From Cheilinus undulatus (lineage: Eukaryota > Chordata > Actinopteri > Labriformes > Labridae): a DNA stretch of 64,000 nt. Both the position numbers and the translations under genes were made by a program. The notes under the pieces are model-generated. The model saw only the letters and a program-made list of their open reading frames with translations. It did not search any database and had not been told where the DNA came from. Positions within the stretch are counted from its first letter, which is position 1, and the number at the start of each line of letters is the position of its first letter. The stretch is from positions 6,028,581 to 6,092,580 of the forward strand of contig NC_054866.1 of the NCBI RefSeq assembly GCF_018320785.1, given 5' to 3'. Of the stretch, positions 36,801 to 49,119 are shown piece by piece.

Positions 36801-39800
36801 CACGTCATGCATGGGCTACTGTTTTAGAGCAGCGAAGAAAAAGCAAAGGACCCAGCGCAGTAGCAAAGAATAGTGTCTGTGTGACAGTTTTTCTCTGAAT
36901 GTGATCGTTGAAATGCCTTCCAGACCAGCGCAGTCTTAAACAACAAGAAGTGACACAGTTTATCAAAAGTTAAATAACTTTTGAACTATAAATTGTTGCC
37001 TCTTACTTTGTTTTTCTCTTGAAGCTTTCGTTGTGCTTTCCCACTGACGCTATTGATGCCTTTGAATACCCAGCATTTTCAGCGTTTTTAATTATTAGAT
37101 CCACACCAGTAAACATGACATTGAACGACTTTTTAAATCTATTTTAATCGAATTATGATCATTTATTACTGCTAGCTTGAATGCTAACTGCCATATTATG
37201 CACTCTCTGTGAGGGTCTGTCAGTCAGACTCTCACCAGCACCAAAGTCCCTTCTTTCCACTTGTAATTTTATGGAAAATAATTCACTTTTTGTGTTTTGT
37301 TTTTTTTTGTAGTAAAAAAAAACATTTTTCAAATAATCAAACCGGCATTTAAAGAGTTAAATATTGAAAATTATTGAATGTTTAGTAGTTTTGAGCAGGT
37401 TTGAAGTTGTTTAAGAGATTTATGAAAAAAAGTAGAAAAAAATTGATGTATGGTGATCAAATAGCATTTTTTTTTACATGTACATTTTTGCCTCAAAGTT
37501 GTCCAGAGGGTACAAAATTCACTGAGAGAGTATGAATGACGTTTAAGAGTAAAACATGTTGGATTTCAAAAATTTAACTAGAAAGAAAAGTTCCTGTAAA
37601 AATTCATGCCACAAGCTGTAAAACTGACAAAATGATAACAAATTAAAAAAAAAAAAAAAAGTTGAGAAAAATGGCCAAAAATGCCTGAGGAGGACATAAG
37701 GGCTAGATCTAGCTTAGGATAGCTATGACCTGGATGAGTGAGAGCCCACACTATGCTTACATTTCTTTGACAGGAGACAGTACTGACCCCCAGTTCCCAA
37801 GACCCAGAGACCTGGACCTCATCCAGTCAACACCCCTGGAGAACCTGTCGCTGAAGACACCACCCAGAGTCCTCACCCTCAGTGAGCGGCCCTTGGATTT
37901 CATGGAAGAGGAGCAGAGGGCAGCTCAAGACAACGAGGAGGGGGTGAGTGATGAAGTGGCGTCTGTCCGTTGTGAAGGTCAAACTACAGTGTTATGTAAA
38001 GGTATTTGTCCCCTTGTCATCGTAAGTGATTAACTGTGATTGACCACACTTTTTGGAAAGCCGAGTCTCTAGCCACACCCAGGCCTGATTATTCCCTTAA
38101 ATAGAACCTGTCTTACAAAAGGAAGTAGGCTAAAAGATCTCAAAAAGCAACACATCATGGCGCCATCTAAAGAAATTCGAGAACAAATGAGAGTCAAAGT
38201 CACCGACATCTATCAGTCCAGAAATGGTTACAAAGCCATTTCTGAGGCTTTAAGACCCCAGCAAACCAGTGTGAGAGCCATTACCCACAAATGGCGAAAA
38301 CTTGAAACAGTGATGAACTTTCCTAGGAGTGGCTGACCTACAAAAGTAACTCCAAGAGTGTATCAACAACAGGTCACAAAAGAACCCCAAACAACTGCAA
38401 AGAAGAGTGAGACAAAATTCCTCTACAGCAGTGAAAGACTCATTACCAGTTTTAGCAAACGCTTGCAGTTGTTGCAACCGAGGGTGGAACAACCAGATAG
38501 TAGGGTTAGGGTTCAGGATTTTGTATTTACTCAGGTTATTTTTGTCTGATATTAAAATTTGTCTGATGATCTGAGACATTAAGTGTGACAAATATGCAAA
38601 AAGTTAAGAAATCAGGAATAGGACAACCACTTTTTTACAATTCTGTAGATGTGATAATTGTTTTGATCTGTAGTGGATTGAACACTAAACAAAGACAGAA
38701 AAACAACAATAAAAATGTGACATCTTTTTTAATGAGGAACATCCCCTGTTTTGAAATTATGAAATTAATTCAACAAAAAAAATCACATTAAATAGGATCC
38801 ATAGATCATATTTAAATCATGTAAAGTGCGAGGCCAGATAGTTGTTAGAGAACAGCAGGTAAATGGGTTATTCCTGTTAAATCAACTAAATCGGAGTATG
38901 GATAATGTGAAGTGTCTTCCTTGTGTGACTGCATGCACTAAAGAGTGATGAATAAAAAAACCTTTACAATCCTTTTGAAGGCATCACAGTACATCTTGTT
39001 ATTGTCTACCAGAAAATAATGCCCTAACCACATCACTTCTTATCATTCCTCTTAGTTACGACCACAGGGACGATTACGGCGGGAACGCTCAGCCAGTGAG
39101 AACACTGCTCGTCAAAACAGTCAGCTGATGCGTAATGATTCGGGGTGAGTATTGACGCGCCAGTCTCTCCTTCAAAACAGCTCCATTTTGTCTCCTAAAT
39201 TCATGCACTCGCACGTTGCATCTTTCTTGTGGCTCCTTATTTGCCTTCAACCTTTTGTCTCTGTGACGCCGCTGCTGTGTTCTCTGTCGCATTGTGAGCC
39301 ATTTTGTTGCTTTCGATGCTAAATGACTAACATTTCTTTGTTAAACAATTTTAGGATTACTAGTAAAATAAATTTAAGATATGAAAATATTCAGAGCCTG
39401 TTTACATTTGCCTTAACATCAGTTTTGGACTTTCAGATACCACATTAGAAGGTCAGTTCGTTCATATTATCTGCAGTGAAAACCTGATATCAGAACTCAC
39501 TGTTCCTCCTCGTATTCAAACAACACCCTATGCATCATTTCTGTGGTTCTCTTACAATCCCTGCATGGTGTGTGCAGTAAAGCTGCTGCTGCAAGAGTGA
39601 ATGGGAGGCGATTAGCCATGAGCTAAGAGGCTAGCAGCGCCTCTTTAACAGCTTTTCTCCCTTGTGTTATCATAAATATGCTTTTTGAGGACGCCTAGAT
39701 ACTAAATCTTGTGGCGTACTGGTGAGATTGAAATGACAATTGCGGATCTAGACTAGCCTGCATACAAAAGGCAAGAATGGAATGTTGTATGCTCTTTGAT

Positions 39801-42800
39801 GACATTTTCTTTATAAAACCATTAAAAACATCAAAGGCAGAGGATGGAATTTTCACAAAGTTGGCAGATTTTTTTCCCTCCTTTTTGCCAAATAGTTGGC
39901 CATAGTTTTTCCGCCTGCTCTTCCTGCTGTTTTCTCATGTGTTGTTCATAGAGGAGCCAGTTCTAATGTGTTCACACCAGACACGAGTGATTGCCTGTCT
40001 GAAATATCAGGAGTGTACCTGCCTTATTTTTAAAAAAAAAAATGAATAATTGTCTCCACTAGTGCAGCAAATCGCATGTAAGCGAGTACCCACGAGATTT
40101 GAAAGCCGGCATCTTGTCAGTTGTCAACAAACATGGCTGAGCTTGACAACATTCAGAGGATTTCTGCTTTGAATCTGCAGTGACTTACCAGGCAATCTGA
40201 CCTCCTGACTCCCTTTCCTTCTAGAGAGCTCCTGTTTATCCTGTTGGTAAAGCAGTCATGTTATGTTGTAAAGCTCGGGGTAGCTACAGACAGACTCCAC
40301 AAGTTTTTCCTCCTCCCCTCCAGACTGTTCTTTGGAGATTATCAAATATGTCAACAGAGGATCACCATGCTGATTTGCCACCGAACTGGGAGAGAATCAC
40401 TTGAGTTCAGATTTTTCGACACCTGCAAATAAATCGAAGCTGTGTTGAATGAGGCACAAATTCTCATTTCTCACTCAAATGGCACGATTCCCTGCCTAAG
40501 GCAAACTCTAGGGTACCCACATCTTTACATTGACTTCACATGTTATTAACTCATGTGAATGATTTTGCTCGTATCTGGTGTGAACACAACATTAGAGTCG
40601 GCCCTTTTAAGCCTAGTTCAGACCAAAGACTCTCAACACAACAAGACCATTTTAGAAATAGCTTGTGACGATCACAGCTGTATGAACTGAACCGTTTCTG
40701 CTTAAATCAGGCTGTCTGATTGTGTTGCCTGAGATTATTTTCTGGAAAAATTCCAGGGGTGCCAATACTTTCGTCATGACTGTAGATATTAAATCATTTT
40801 CAGTACACACTTTGATATGTAAAAACATGAAGGATCACCGTTAGCATCTGATTGTCCAAATGGATGTTAATCTGTTTAATTGGCCTGTTAAGCATAAGGT
40901 CCCTCAGATCACATTCCCCAATCAGCAACCCTGTTTGAAGCATAATATAAAATTTTAAGACATAATTTAGAGGAGCTTTTGATGCAGAGTCATTATGAAA
41001 TTATGATACACTTAACATATTTGTTAATGCATGGTCCCAGTCTGATTTATTCCAAGAAAGAAGGATGAATCAGACTGGGAAAGCAAATAAAGAAAAAGCT
41101 TCTTTGTGATCATCATCGCCTTCACTGCATGTCATAGCAATATTTACAAGATGACCAACTAGTTTAAAGCTTTTAGGATTATTGGCTTGTTCATTTCTTA
41201 AGTTCAGTTTTTTAATGTATTTTATAGGTCCAACAATAGTCTTGTGTTATAAATGATTGGCAAGTTTAAATCTTTACCACCATTAAAATTGTCCTTGTTC
41301 TTGCCTTCACCAAGTTTTGATTTCTAACAAATATCAAATTGGAGGACAGTTCCTTTTCCTTATTTCTCTCCCTCCCCTTCCCTTTCTTTCCTCTTCTCTG
41401 CCCTTTTTCCTCTAAATTGGCTGCTCTATGCGGCGGGCGCTGAACAGTGCGACCCCGTCCCCCTCAGCCACTGTCCAACCCTGCCCCCCTCTCACCGTGA
41501 CCGAAGAAGAACACAACCTGTACAGCGCTAGCGGCGTTCTTTCTTTCATCCAGTCCACCACTCGTCGGGCCTACCAGCAGGTCCTGGAGGTCTTGGATGA
41601 GAACCCTCGCAGGTGACCTTGCAACCGTCTGGCTGTTGTTTTGCCTAAATTTTTTGCGGCCTAGGTATTGGTCAGAGAGAGCAGGAAGTGCCACAGAGCT
41701 GTGGTTCTCCAAAGTCACACTAGGAATATACCACACCATTTTAGGGAAGTGATTGGTGTTTCTCTAAAGTTTGGTGGCCCTTAGTCATGTTGGAGAAGGT
41801 TGGAGTGTTTGTGCGGTGTGCTATGGCAATATTTAACCATTTTCTAACTTTACAATAACAATATTAACACAGCGTCTATTAACGGGACTGAATAATGCTG
41901 CTGTTTGGCTTTCTAAGCTTTCAGATCCCTGGCAGGCCAAAACTTTTGCTGTTATTAAGCTCTAGTTCCAGAAGTGAAACCAGTCAAAGACCGTGTTCCC
42001 ACGACGGCCTTGTTCCGGTGACAGCCTCTAACCCAGGAGGGAAGCTCAAATGTGGTTATTGTTTTGTGCTATTATATTCTTAATAGGCAGTATTAGCATT
42101 AGGCAAAGATAGGAAGTTGCCTGGTGCTCCAAGGGATCACAAAATACAGTCATGATACTAAACTATAGTCTAGTCATTATAAAATCAAATATCATGCATG
42201 TGTCTAAAATTGCTTTAAGCAATTAAGATGTGTGTTTCAACATAAGTAAGGGTCAAAGACTGAATAAAATAGAATCAAATTAGATTTTGATTATCCTTAA
42301 AGGTCCCTGTGGAGGACCCTTAAAAAAAGTCCAGTCCCCTTAAAAAAAGCCCCAAAATGTCTTTATATCAAACTAAGGGTAGTTAGGTAGAACCCTATGT
42401 ACACGCTGAACCAATGACATGGTCGATTACTGTGAGGTCAAATGGTATGGTTTGTTCTCTGGATTTTCAGTATTTGTTGTCTTTGTAGTTAATTTTTGAT
42501 CAAGAATCAATAAAAATCTGAGAGAACATCAAAGTTTCGAAACAATTGCGAATATAACTGAAAGACATGATTAAGTGTTTTAGTGTATTTTTTCCCTCTT
42601 AAAGTAGACCATTGTGTTGCAACTGTGATTTTGACTTCCCACGAAAAAAAAACAAAAACAGATAATCGAAGATAATCAGTTGGCCTCAATCACAGGTTTT
42701 TGTAACGTGTGGTGAACAGAGCGTATGTGCCATCCCTTTAAAGCACAGCGAGTTCTCACAGCGTTGTTCTTGAACGCACCAAATGTTGATATTTTGGTTT

Positions 42801-45800
42801 AACAGTGAATTAAGCTTTTCAAGTTACCATGTACCAGTTTTAATTGTGGCAGCTATTTTTAATTTTATTCTTAGGCTTTAAATGAAATGCATTTTAGTTT
42901 TAGTCACATTTTGGTCATTTCTGTCTTTTTAGTTTTAGTCTAGTTTTAGTCCATAAAAAGTCCTCACATTGTAGTCTTTACTTTTAGTCCAAGCACTTAT
43001 TTTCTTGCCTAAATTTTGGTACCAAATGCACTCTGCCAAACCTGGGGTCCCTGCTTTCTACAGCTGAGAGGCAGAAAAGCTACAGCTGCGTTGTTTTTGA
43101 CAGACTTACCCACAGTGGAGAAATCTCACAAATTTTGAATGTCCGACAAAAACTACATTACATTTTAGTCTAGTGTTAGTCATTTTGATGAAAACTAAAC
43201 TCAGTTTTTGTCAGTTTTAGTCATCAAAGATCTATTTTTGTTAGTCTTAGGCTGTGTCCAAAACCACTTACTCATTCCCTACTCCCTATCCACTCTATAG
43301 TGAGCAGCATAGTGGACTATATCTTGGACTCAACTGCAAAACGCAAAAATGATTTCGGACATTACTCCGGCTGCGTGTAATGACATCATTGGCATCCCAC
43401 AATTGACCTATGGCTAAGCCACGCCCCCTCCACTCACTCAGACAAACAATGAACATTCAGTGACAGACACTATTGCAGTTGTCACAGTAGGAGACATTTC
43501 ACAGGAGGCCATTGATGATTTTTGGAGACAGAAAGATCACATATCATCTAGAAGTCACCACAAGGGTCTAAACTACACATTGGAGGGATATATTAATCAT
43601 TTTATTGTCAAGAAGGTCGATAAAAAGCTTCAGTTACAAGCCAAAATTTACAGGTCCCAGTGCAAACCTGATAAACCGCATCTCATTGCCATCACAATCT
43701 CAGACCACAAGATAGAGGATCAGCGTCAAACTGCCACTGAAGTTAAGGTTTTTGGCTCAGAATATGAGAAAAATATAACGGCCTTTTTACCATCTTTACC
43801 AAGAGTGTCTCTCTGTTAACTTGTTGCTACAGTATTTACATTGAATCATTCAGCATAACGTTCGCCAGCCTTTGTTATCTTGGCTATTACAGATAAGTTA
43901 ATGAAGCTAAGCTCCAGAAGTTAAATTTAGTTTAACTAGAGCCCTTTGGACAACAGCTAACAATGATGTACGATCACCAAAGTACAAAAACTAGAACAAA
44001 AAATGCCAACGAACTCCCAACAAACAACGTGACACAACGAACAATGCAGCTGGGAGCTAACGTTAGGCTAATGTTAGGCTAACTTTAGCTAACGTTAGAG
44101 AAGTTAAAGGTAACTTTATATTTCTTTCCAGCAAAGTGACAATATGCTGCCTCAAATACGATGTTGGCTTACCTTAGAGCAGATGTTAATTTTATCCACG
44201 TTGAGTTGATGTTGTGGTCTACTGCAAAACTTTTATCCAAAGAAGACACTTTTCTCAGTTTAGATGTGGCTTAGGAAAGGGTAAAACATACACTCCATCA
44301 CCCAGCCTCTCAGGATACCTTGTGTTGGAGTTGCATGTACCTCATGAACACCATTTGACCATTTTTAAACTTAAAATCTCAAAAAAAAACTCATAAAACC
44401 AGATGAAAACTGACTTTCTCCTATTCATTTCAATGGATGCCCAGGCAGCTGATGTCCGAGTGTATTGGAGTGGTATACGCACTGTGATTGGCTCATCTCG
44501 TTTGAGGGCGGGACTTAGCCATAGGTCAATTTAAATGTTTAGCAACAACAACTCGTAGATTTCCATGACAACAGCTGAGGATCGAAATAAACGGTAGAAT
44601 TTCACTGAAAATTGATTCTGAAGTTAACGTATTTTCACAAGAAAAATCAAAGTTACTAATAAAAAGTTTTGTGTCTTTAGTAATAAAATAATATACATTT
44701 TGTGTGTATTATCACTTATTTTTGCATAAAAATGATGGTCTCATGTCTTGTAATCCTTATGGGGGCGAAGTTACTCTGTTATGAATCCTTAATATTTTTA
44801 TTGCACATTAAATACTTTGGTCAAAGCCAACAAACAAAATAAAGCATTTAAAAGTTTTTATATGTGTTCCTGTGCTCCTCTCGTTCGTCCATCATGTTTG
44901 AGAGCAGCAACCGCGATGCATGATGGTAAATATTGCTGGGCTAGTGACCATCAGCTGTTCACTTTTTCACAATGCATTGTGGGATAGAATGAGTGTACTA
45001 TAAAGTGAATAACAATGCTCACGCAGAAATCGGACACCACTAGAAAATGGCGCATCACTACATGTGTGCTATATAGTTCTATATAGTGTACTATATACTA
45101 CTACTACATATAGTGTATTAATAGTACTATATAGTGAATAGGGAGTGATTTGGGACACAGCCAGAGTCTAATTTCTGTCATGGAAATAAAGGCTGTCGAT
45201 GAACATTTTTAGTCATAGTTTTAGTCAACAAAATGAACCCTGGCATGTTCTTCCTGAATGCTTTTCAAAGTAAAAGCACAATCTCTTTTTGGATGACAAG
45301 ACAGCTCACATTTTCAATGTTATTATTCTGAAGTTGTTTCGGGGGGTTAGTTTGTTAATTTATTCACTTTTTAAAGTTGATGTTAAATTTTACATCTTAT
45401 GTTTAAATATTTATAGTGACAGCCCTCTACAGGTTGGCACCGTCTTCTTAAACTGAATTACATTTATAATTTCCCCCCTGGCTGATCTGGTGCTTTGTTA
45501 CGTACGTGACACCCTCTGTCACCCCTTCAGAACTCAACAGTTACCGCCCACTTTTCTACAACTGTTACCTTCACTAGTGGCAGCCCACAGCTAAAATTCA
45601 TACACCAATCAGAGACATTGCTGATAGACTCTAGGATTGTTGGTAATGTAGTGCTGTAAGCTGAAATCATGGTTTTTCACTCTGGTAGCTCGTGGTCAGT
45701 CTACCCTGAATGGTTCTGACATTATGGCTAATAAATCTAAAAAGCAGCACAGACTGAATGAAGTTGTGGCTGATAAGGGACAGTAGGAAGGAGGGAGTGG

Positions 45801-48459
45801 GTGTGTCTTATCCCTGATCTCTCACAGCCTTTAGGACATCATAGACATTAAAGAGGTGTGGTGCCAAAAAGACATTTCTTTGATTTAGTTTAGATGAACC
45901 TCAGCGGGGAATGCTGGACTTTAGTTACTCTTTAAAATCACACTCTGACACTTGTAGTTCATAGAGGGTTTTTGCCCTTTTTCATTTTTTTTAATTTCAC
46001 CTTTTTAAATGTAAAAACATTGTTTTCTTCATATCTGTACAATAACATGAACCACCACTGAACGGTTATGACAAACAGCCTGTAAACAGTAGCCCTATCT
46101 CAGAACACACTGTCCCGGAAACATGTCCGCCGTGGGAATACAACCAGTGATTGGCCAGTTGATTTCCAGGATAACAGAAAAGACGAGTTATGCTAAAACT
46201 TGCGATGTGTGTGCGCATATGCAACACTGTGCCATATACGTTTCTCTATATGTCTTATTTTTTCCCTCTCCCACCCCTGTTTCTCCCCCACCTCTGTAGC
46301 AAACCATCACTGCGAGGGGGGTCGGCATCAAGCTCCAACCCCCTGCATGAAACCAGGTAACCTCACCTGGCTATCTTCATTCTGATCCTTTGTCCTTTTC
46401 CTTGTCTTTTTCTTTCTTCCATTCTCACTTTGGGTCTGAATTTAAGGTCATGTTGTATTGAAAACTGCTTTTTAAGTTATGTTGTTGTTGTAAAGTCAGC
46501 CCATGGTGCTTTTCCACTGTGTGGTATTGTCTCAACTTCTCACCACTCTTTCATTTTTTGGTCAGTGTTGTTTATTTTTGCAATTGTACCTGATAACCTG
46601 ACGTTACAGTCACATCTCCATGGGATATAAATTATTTCACTTTCATCTGGGCATCACTCCATAGATGATGTTATAACAGGACCTTAGAAATGAAAGTCAG
46701 GGAGAGAGATTGGACCAACGTTCACATTCATCATATGGGCTAATCAGAGAAACAGCTGTTGTTCATCTAAACCACACCTGTACCTACCACCTCTATCTCC
46801 TCAAATGATTTACAGATTGGTCCCATCATTCATCAGTTCGAGTCTTTGCAAGATGGATCTGCACGATAACACACATGGGATCTATATAATATTTATAATC
46901 TATATACATCTGATCTGATCTATATAATCCAGCGTAGTCGTGATCGAGGTACAGCTTTTGGGGCCACTGAGTGAGCTGTGTTGTTACTAAATGTGATGCC
47001 CAGACACTGCAGACCACTGATTTGTCAGAGTATTGTCAGTAGGAGTGTCATGATTAGGGTTTCTTCCTTGGTGTGTACTGTTGAACAACTCTCCATACTC
47101 CTGTGCTTTTGAGAAGGGGATGAACAATTTCATCAGTGTAATACAAATGTAGGCAAATATTCTGTAAATGTTTAAAACCATATATTGACTAAGTATCAGC
47201 CTATATCGGCTGTTTATATTGGCCTGTATCAGCTGTAAATATCAGCCTTTATGGCTATAAATATTGGCCTGTATTAACTGTAAATATCAGCCTATTTCAG
47301 CTGTAAATATCTGCATGTATCTGCTGTAAATATCATCTTTTATCAGCTGTAAATGTTGGCCTTTACTTACTGAAAAATACAGGCCTATAATTCATGTTAA
47401 ATATTCGCTTATATCAGCTTTATATATCAGACTATGTAGGCTGTAAATATCGGCACTTACAAGATGTAAGTATAGCCTTTTGCTGGCTGTAACTTTCAGC
47501 TTTTGTCTGGCTGTAAATATCTGGCTATAAATTCAGGCCTATATTGACTGTGAAATATGGTCCTTAATCAGCTTTATTTATCTGCCTGATCAGCTGCAAA
47601 TATCCTCCTTAGCTGTATTGGTGTTTACTAGATGTTAATATCTGCCTTTACTTACTGTAAATATTGGCCAAATGTCAGAATAAGTTTGTGAAGTCTTCTT
47701 AAGTCTTATAACTTTGATTTGTGTTTTAAGGACTGAGGTTTTAGGTCTGAACTACATGTAAATATCGGTACCGGCTAGTATGAATTTGAAAATATCGGCA
47801 TATCAGTCATTGGTATTTTGGCTCACTACTTCCAACCATCTCTGGTTAAAACTCGTCGCCTTGTGATGTGTGTGCACAAATAGCCACAGACTGAGAACAA
47901 GGTCCAGTCACCTCTGTGGTCTCCATTGTTGTTGTTTTGGCCGTCACTGTAGTTTCGTGCAGCTGTACTATATCGTCCCTGCTCATGTTGGGGAGGAACT
48001 GTTAAAGTTTGTACTTTAATGGAGAAGGAAGTGTCTGAGTCACGCCGGGCTGGCAAAATGGAAAAGCAGCAATGTGAACCTGAACTGAATTATTTCAATG
48101 ATAAAATGGAAGTATTTGTGTTGAGTTTTTCTAAAAACCACCATTGTCTCTTCCAGACTTGCCCTGTCATCGTATGAAGCCTCAATGGACGGAGGATCAG
48201 ATGATATGACCGTTGTGGATGCAACAACGCTTCGCCGCCAGGTAAGGTCCTAATAAATCCTCCATCTTCATCCTGCAGTTTGTCTTTAAATCTCTCAGAC
48301 TGAAAATCCTTTCTTTTTTACTTCCAGCTCATCAAATTAAACCGGAGACTCCAACATCTGGAAGAAGAGAACAAGGAGCGAGCCAAGCGGGAGATGATCC
48401 TGTACTCTGTCACTGTAGCTTTCTGGCTGGTCAACACCTGGGTGTGGTTACGGCGTTAG
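33869..48459 (+). CDS. mff: Mitochondrial fission factor (MFF), complete coding region of 7 exons
   Basis: Exons 33869-34094, 37774-37943, 39056-39144, 41448-41612, 46300-46356, 48157-48241 and 48328-48459 join in frame with matching phases to 308 codons including TAG (307 aa). MFF is the tail-anchored receptor on the mitochondrial outer membrane and peroxisomes that recruits the dynamin-related GTPase Drp1. Visible landmarks: the conserved N-terminal block (AAFPSPTAEMAEMNRIQYE, EYTEGISQRMR), VPERIVVAG, the TPPRVLTLSERPLDF segment in exon 2, SENTARQNSQLMRND in exon 3, SFIQSTTRRAYQQVLEVLDE in exon 4, a coiled coil (LIKLNRRLQHLEEENKERAK), and a C-terminal membrane anchor (ILYSVTVAFWLVNTWVWL) ending in two arginines. 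The ATG was chosen because it opens the first coding exon 4 bases after an acceptor. Exon 4 starts at the AG at 41446-41447, the only acceptor that keeps phase. Extra alternatively spliced exons known from mammalian MFF may lie between exons 3 and 4 and were not identified. Confidence 0.95.
34160..34617. mobile_element. hAT-like MITE in mff intron
   Basis: Ends CAGGGCTAAACGATTTTGGA and (reverse complement) TAGGGCTAAGCAATTAATTG with flanks AAAGGCGA and ATAGGTGA (6 of 8 match), compatible with a diverged 8-bp target duplication. No coding capacity. It begins 66 bp after mff coding exon 1. Confidence 0.6.
34985..35480 (+). repeat. Degenerate ~36-bp tandem array in mff intron
   Basis: About a dozen loose units of form TATAGCTAGTAGATGAGCTC + AACTACCGTAT. 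Most units keep TAGCTA and GAGCTC-like palindromic hexamers. Unit length varies and divergence is high. Confidence 0.7.
36612..36760. repeat. Dispersed repeat (GGCTGTTCCGATTCTGATACC)
   Basis: The phrases GGGCTGTTCCGATTCTGATA and GCACCGATCCGATACCGTTT are typical of a common fish repeat with hAT-like ends; only this end is clear. Confidence 0.45.
37988..38650 (+). mobile_element. Internally deleted Tc1-like element just after mff coding exon 2
   Basis: Begins near GTTATGTAAAGGTATTTGTC, encodes the start of a Tc1 transposase (MAPSKEIREQMRVKVTDIYQ at 38157, then NGYKAISEALR), then jumps to a distal terminus near AGGACAACCACTTTTTTACA. The catalytic domain is gone. It starts only about 45 bp past the splice donor at 37944. 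Confidence 0.65.
39590..39910 (+). repeat. Dispersed repeat copy (family of 680-1000)
   Basis: Shares AGAGGCTAGCAGCGCCTCTT, TAACAGCTTTTCTCCC and a CATCAAAGGCAGAGGATGGA unit with copies in the 0.7, 6.7 and 19.7 kb regions. Confidence 0.55.
43401..44532 (+). mobile_element. Innermost nested element with AATTGACCTATGGCTAAGYC ends
   Basis: Left AATTGACCTATGGCTAAGCC and right (reverse complement) AAATTGACCTATGGCTAAGT form inverted ends followed by a GCCC-rich segment on both sides. Contains the 119-codon ORF at 43460-43819. Superfamily unknown. Confidence 0.6.
43460..43819 (+). CDS. 119-aa ORF of transposon origin, possibly N-terminal part of a SWIM/YqaJ-type protein
   Basis: An uninterrupted ATG-to-TAA frame inside the innermost nested element. 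The stretch ISQEAIDDFWRQKDHISSR, then HHKGLNYTLEGYINHFIV and LQAKIYRSQCKPDKPHLIAI resembles, from memory, the region just before the SWIM zinc finger in fish repeat-borne proteins that also carry a YqaJ-type nuclease domain. The expected CxC...CxH finger is not readable; the frame instead runs into 30 unrelated residues and stops, so this is likely a truncated or frame-shifted remnant. It has no splice link to mff. Not a host gene as far as can be seen; function unknown. Confidence 0.4.
   Translation: MTDTIAVVTVGDISQEAIDDFWRQKDHISSRSHHKGLNYTLEGYINHFIVKKVDKKLQLQAKIYRSQCKPDKPHLIAITISDHKIEDQRQTATEVKVFGSEYEKNITAFLPSLPRVSLC
45683..45945 (+). repeat. Second copy of the ~270-bp dispersed repeat at 5100-5365
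   Basis: Same order of blocks as the 5.1 kb copy (GGTAGCTCGTGGTCAGTCTA, GACATTATGGCTAATAAATC, GATAAGGGACAGTAGGAAGG, TTTAGATGAACCTCAGC) with a diverged middle. Confidence 0.55.
47190..47800 (+). repeat. Degenerate 23-bp minisatellite (TATCAGCTGTAAATATCAGCC type) in mff intron
   Basis: About 25 loose copies of the motif that forms the large array in mrpl44 intron 2. Units vary (CGGCTGTTTATATTGGCC, CAGCTGTAAATATCAGCC), giving an old, decayed look. Confidence 0.75.
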
Positions 48460-49020
48460 AGCCGGCGTTGGAGCCGGTGTGTATTTCTGCCGTCACCCAT
48501 GACAGAGGAACATACTATACCCCTTATTTTATGTGTCAAATGTTAGCTTTGCGCTGCACTCAGTCCCTGTGCAAGGTAGACGTCGACACGAATGCACTAG
48601 TCTGTTTGGCACAGGGCTGATCTTCTGATTTTGGTTTATTTAAAAACATGTACAGTTTTATTTTTTTACTCTTTTTTGTCCTGTCTCATGTTTTCATGTT
48701 TTGGATTCATTGGAAATCTTCCTGCTCATAGCTAAGCATGACCTGTTGTAAATATTAGCTCCTTTCACTCCACAGATACAGTAGAGCATAGTTCACCAGT
48801 GAAGGAACGAGGCACTGAAATATGGAGACCAAACATGTTGAATATTTATTGTGGAGAGGCTGAAGCTGGGAAATGTAAATCATTTAGTAAATCTATACAT
48901 ATTACATGGTGTCCTGTAGTTTTTTATTGCATAAAATGTTATTTACACACCTGTATAGTTTTGCTTTTATGTTGGGAACAAACCTCGTATGAACCTGAAG
49001 TCATTCTGTCTGTTTACTGA
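48460..49020 (+). other. mff: mff 3' untranslated region (inferred)
   Basis: Sequence following the mff stop codon that looks unlike the recognised repeats around it. No perfect AATAAA was noticed; an ATAAAA lies near 48935. The downstream limit is set by the start of Tc1-derived sequence near 49120. The 73-codon ORF at 48799 has no recognisable features and is considered chance. Confidence 0.35.
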
Positions 49021-49119
49021 GATATTTTCTAGATTTCCCCTTAGATTTCTAAGTGTATGATGAGGCCCTCTGGTGGGCCCTAGGAGTACTGCAGTTAGGT
49101 CATGTGAGGTCATTTATAG

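Larger units (their letters stand above)
43253..45163. mobile_element. Nested element with GGCTGTGTCC ends
   Basis: Ends GGCTGTGTCCAAAACCACTT and (reverse complement) GGCTGTGTCCCAAATCACTC with TATAGTGNA-rich subterminal sequence. Same family as 12991-14233, in reverse. Flanks TAGTCTTA and GAGTCTAA suggest an 8-bp duplication. It carries a third element inside. Confidence 0.65.
42835..45242. mobile_element. hAT MITE (family of 29735-30252) split by later insertions
   Basis: Left part 42835-43252 and right part 45164-45242 together match the reverse complement of the intact MITE at 29735. Flanks CCATGTAC and GCATGTTC (6 of 8) look like an old target duplication. Two further elements are nested between. 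Confidence 0.7.

Noticed and set aside
41428-41447. ATG at 41428 as an alternative mff start
   Set aside because: It lies upstream of the phase-compatible acceptor at 41446-41447, within intronic sequence after a pyrimidine tract.
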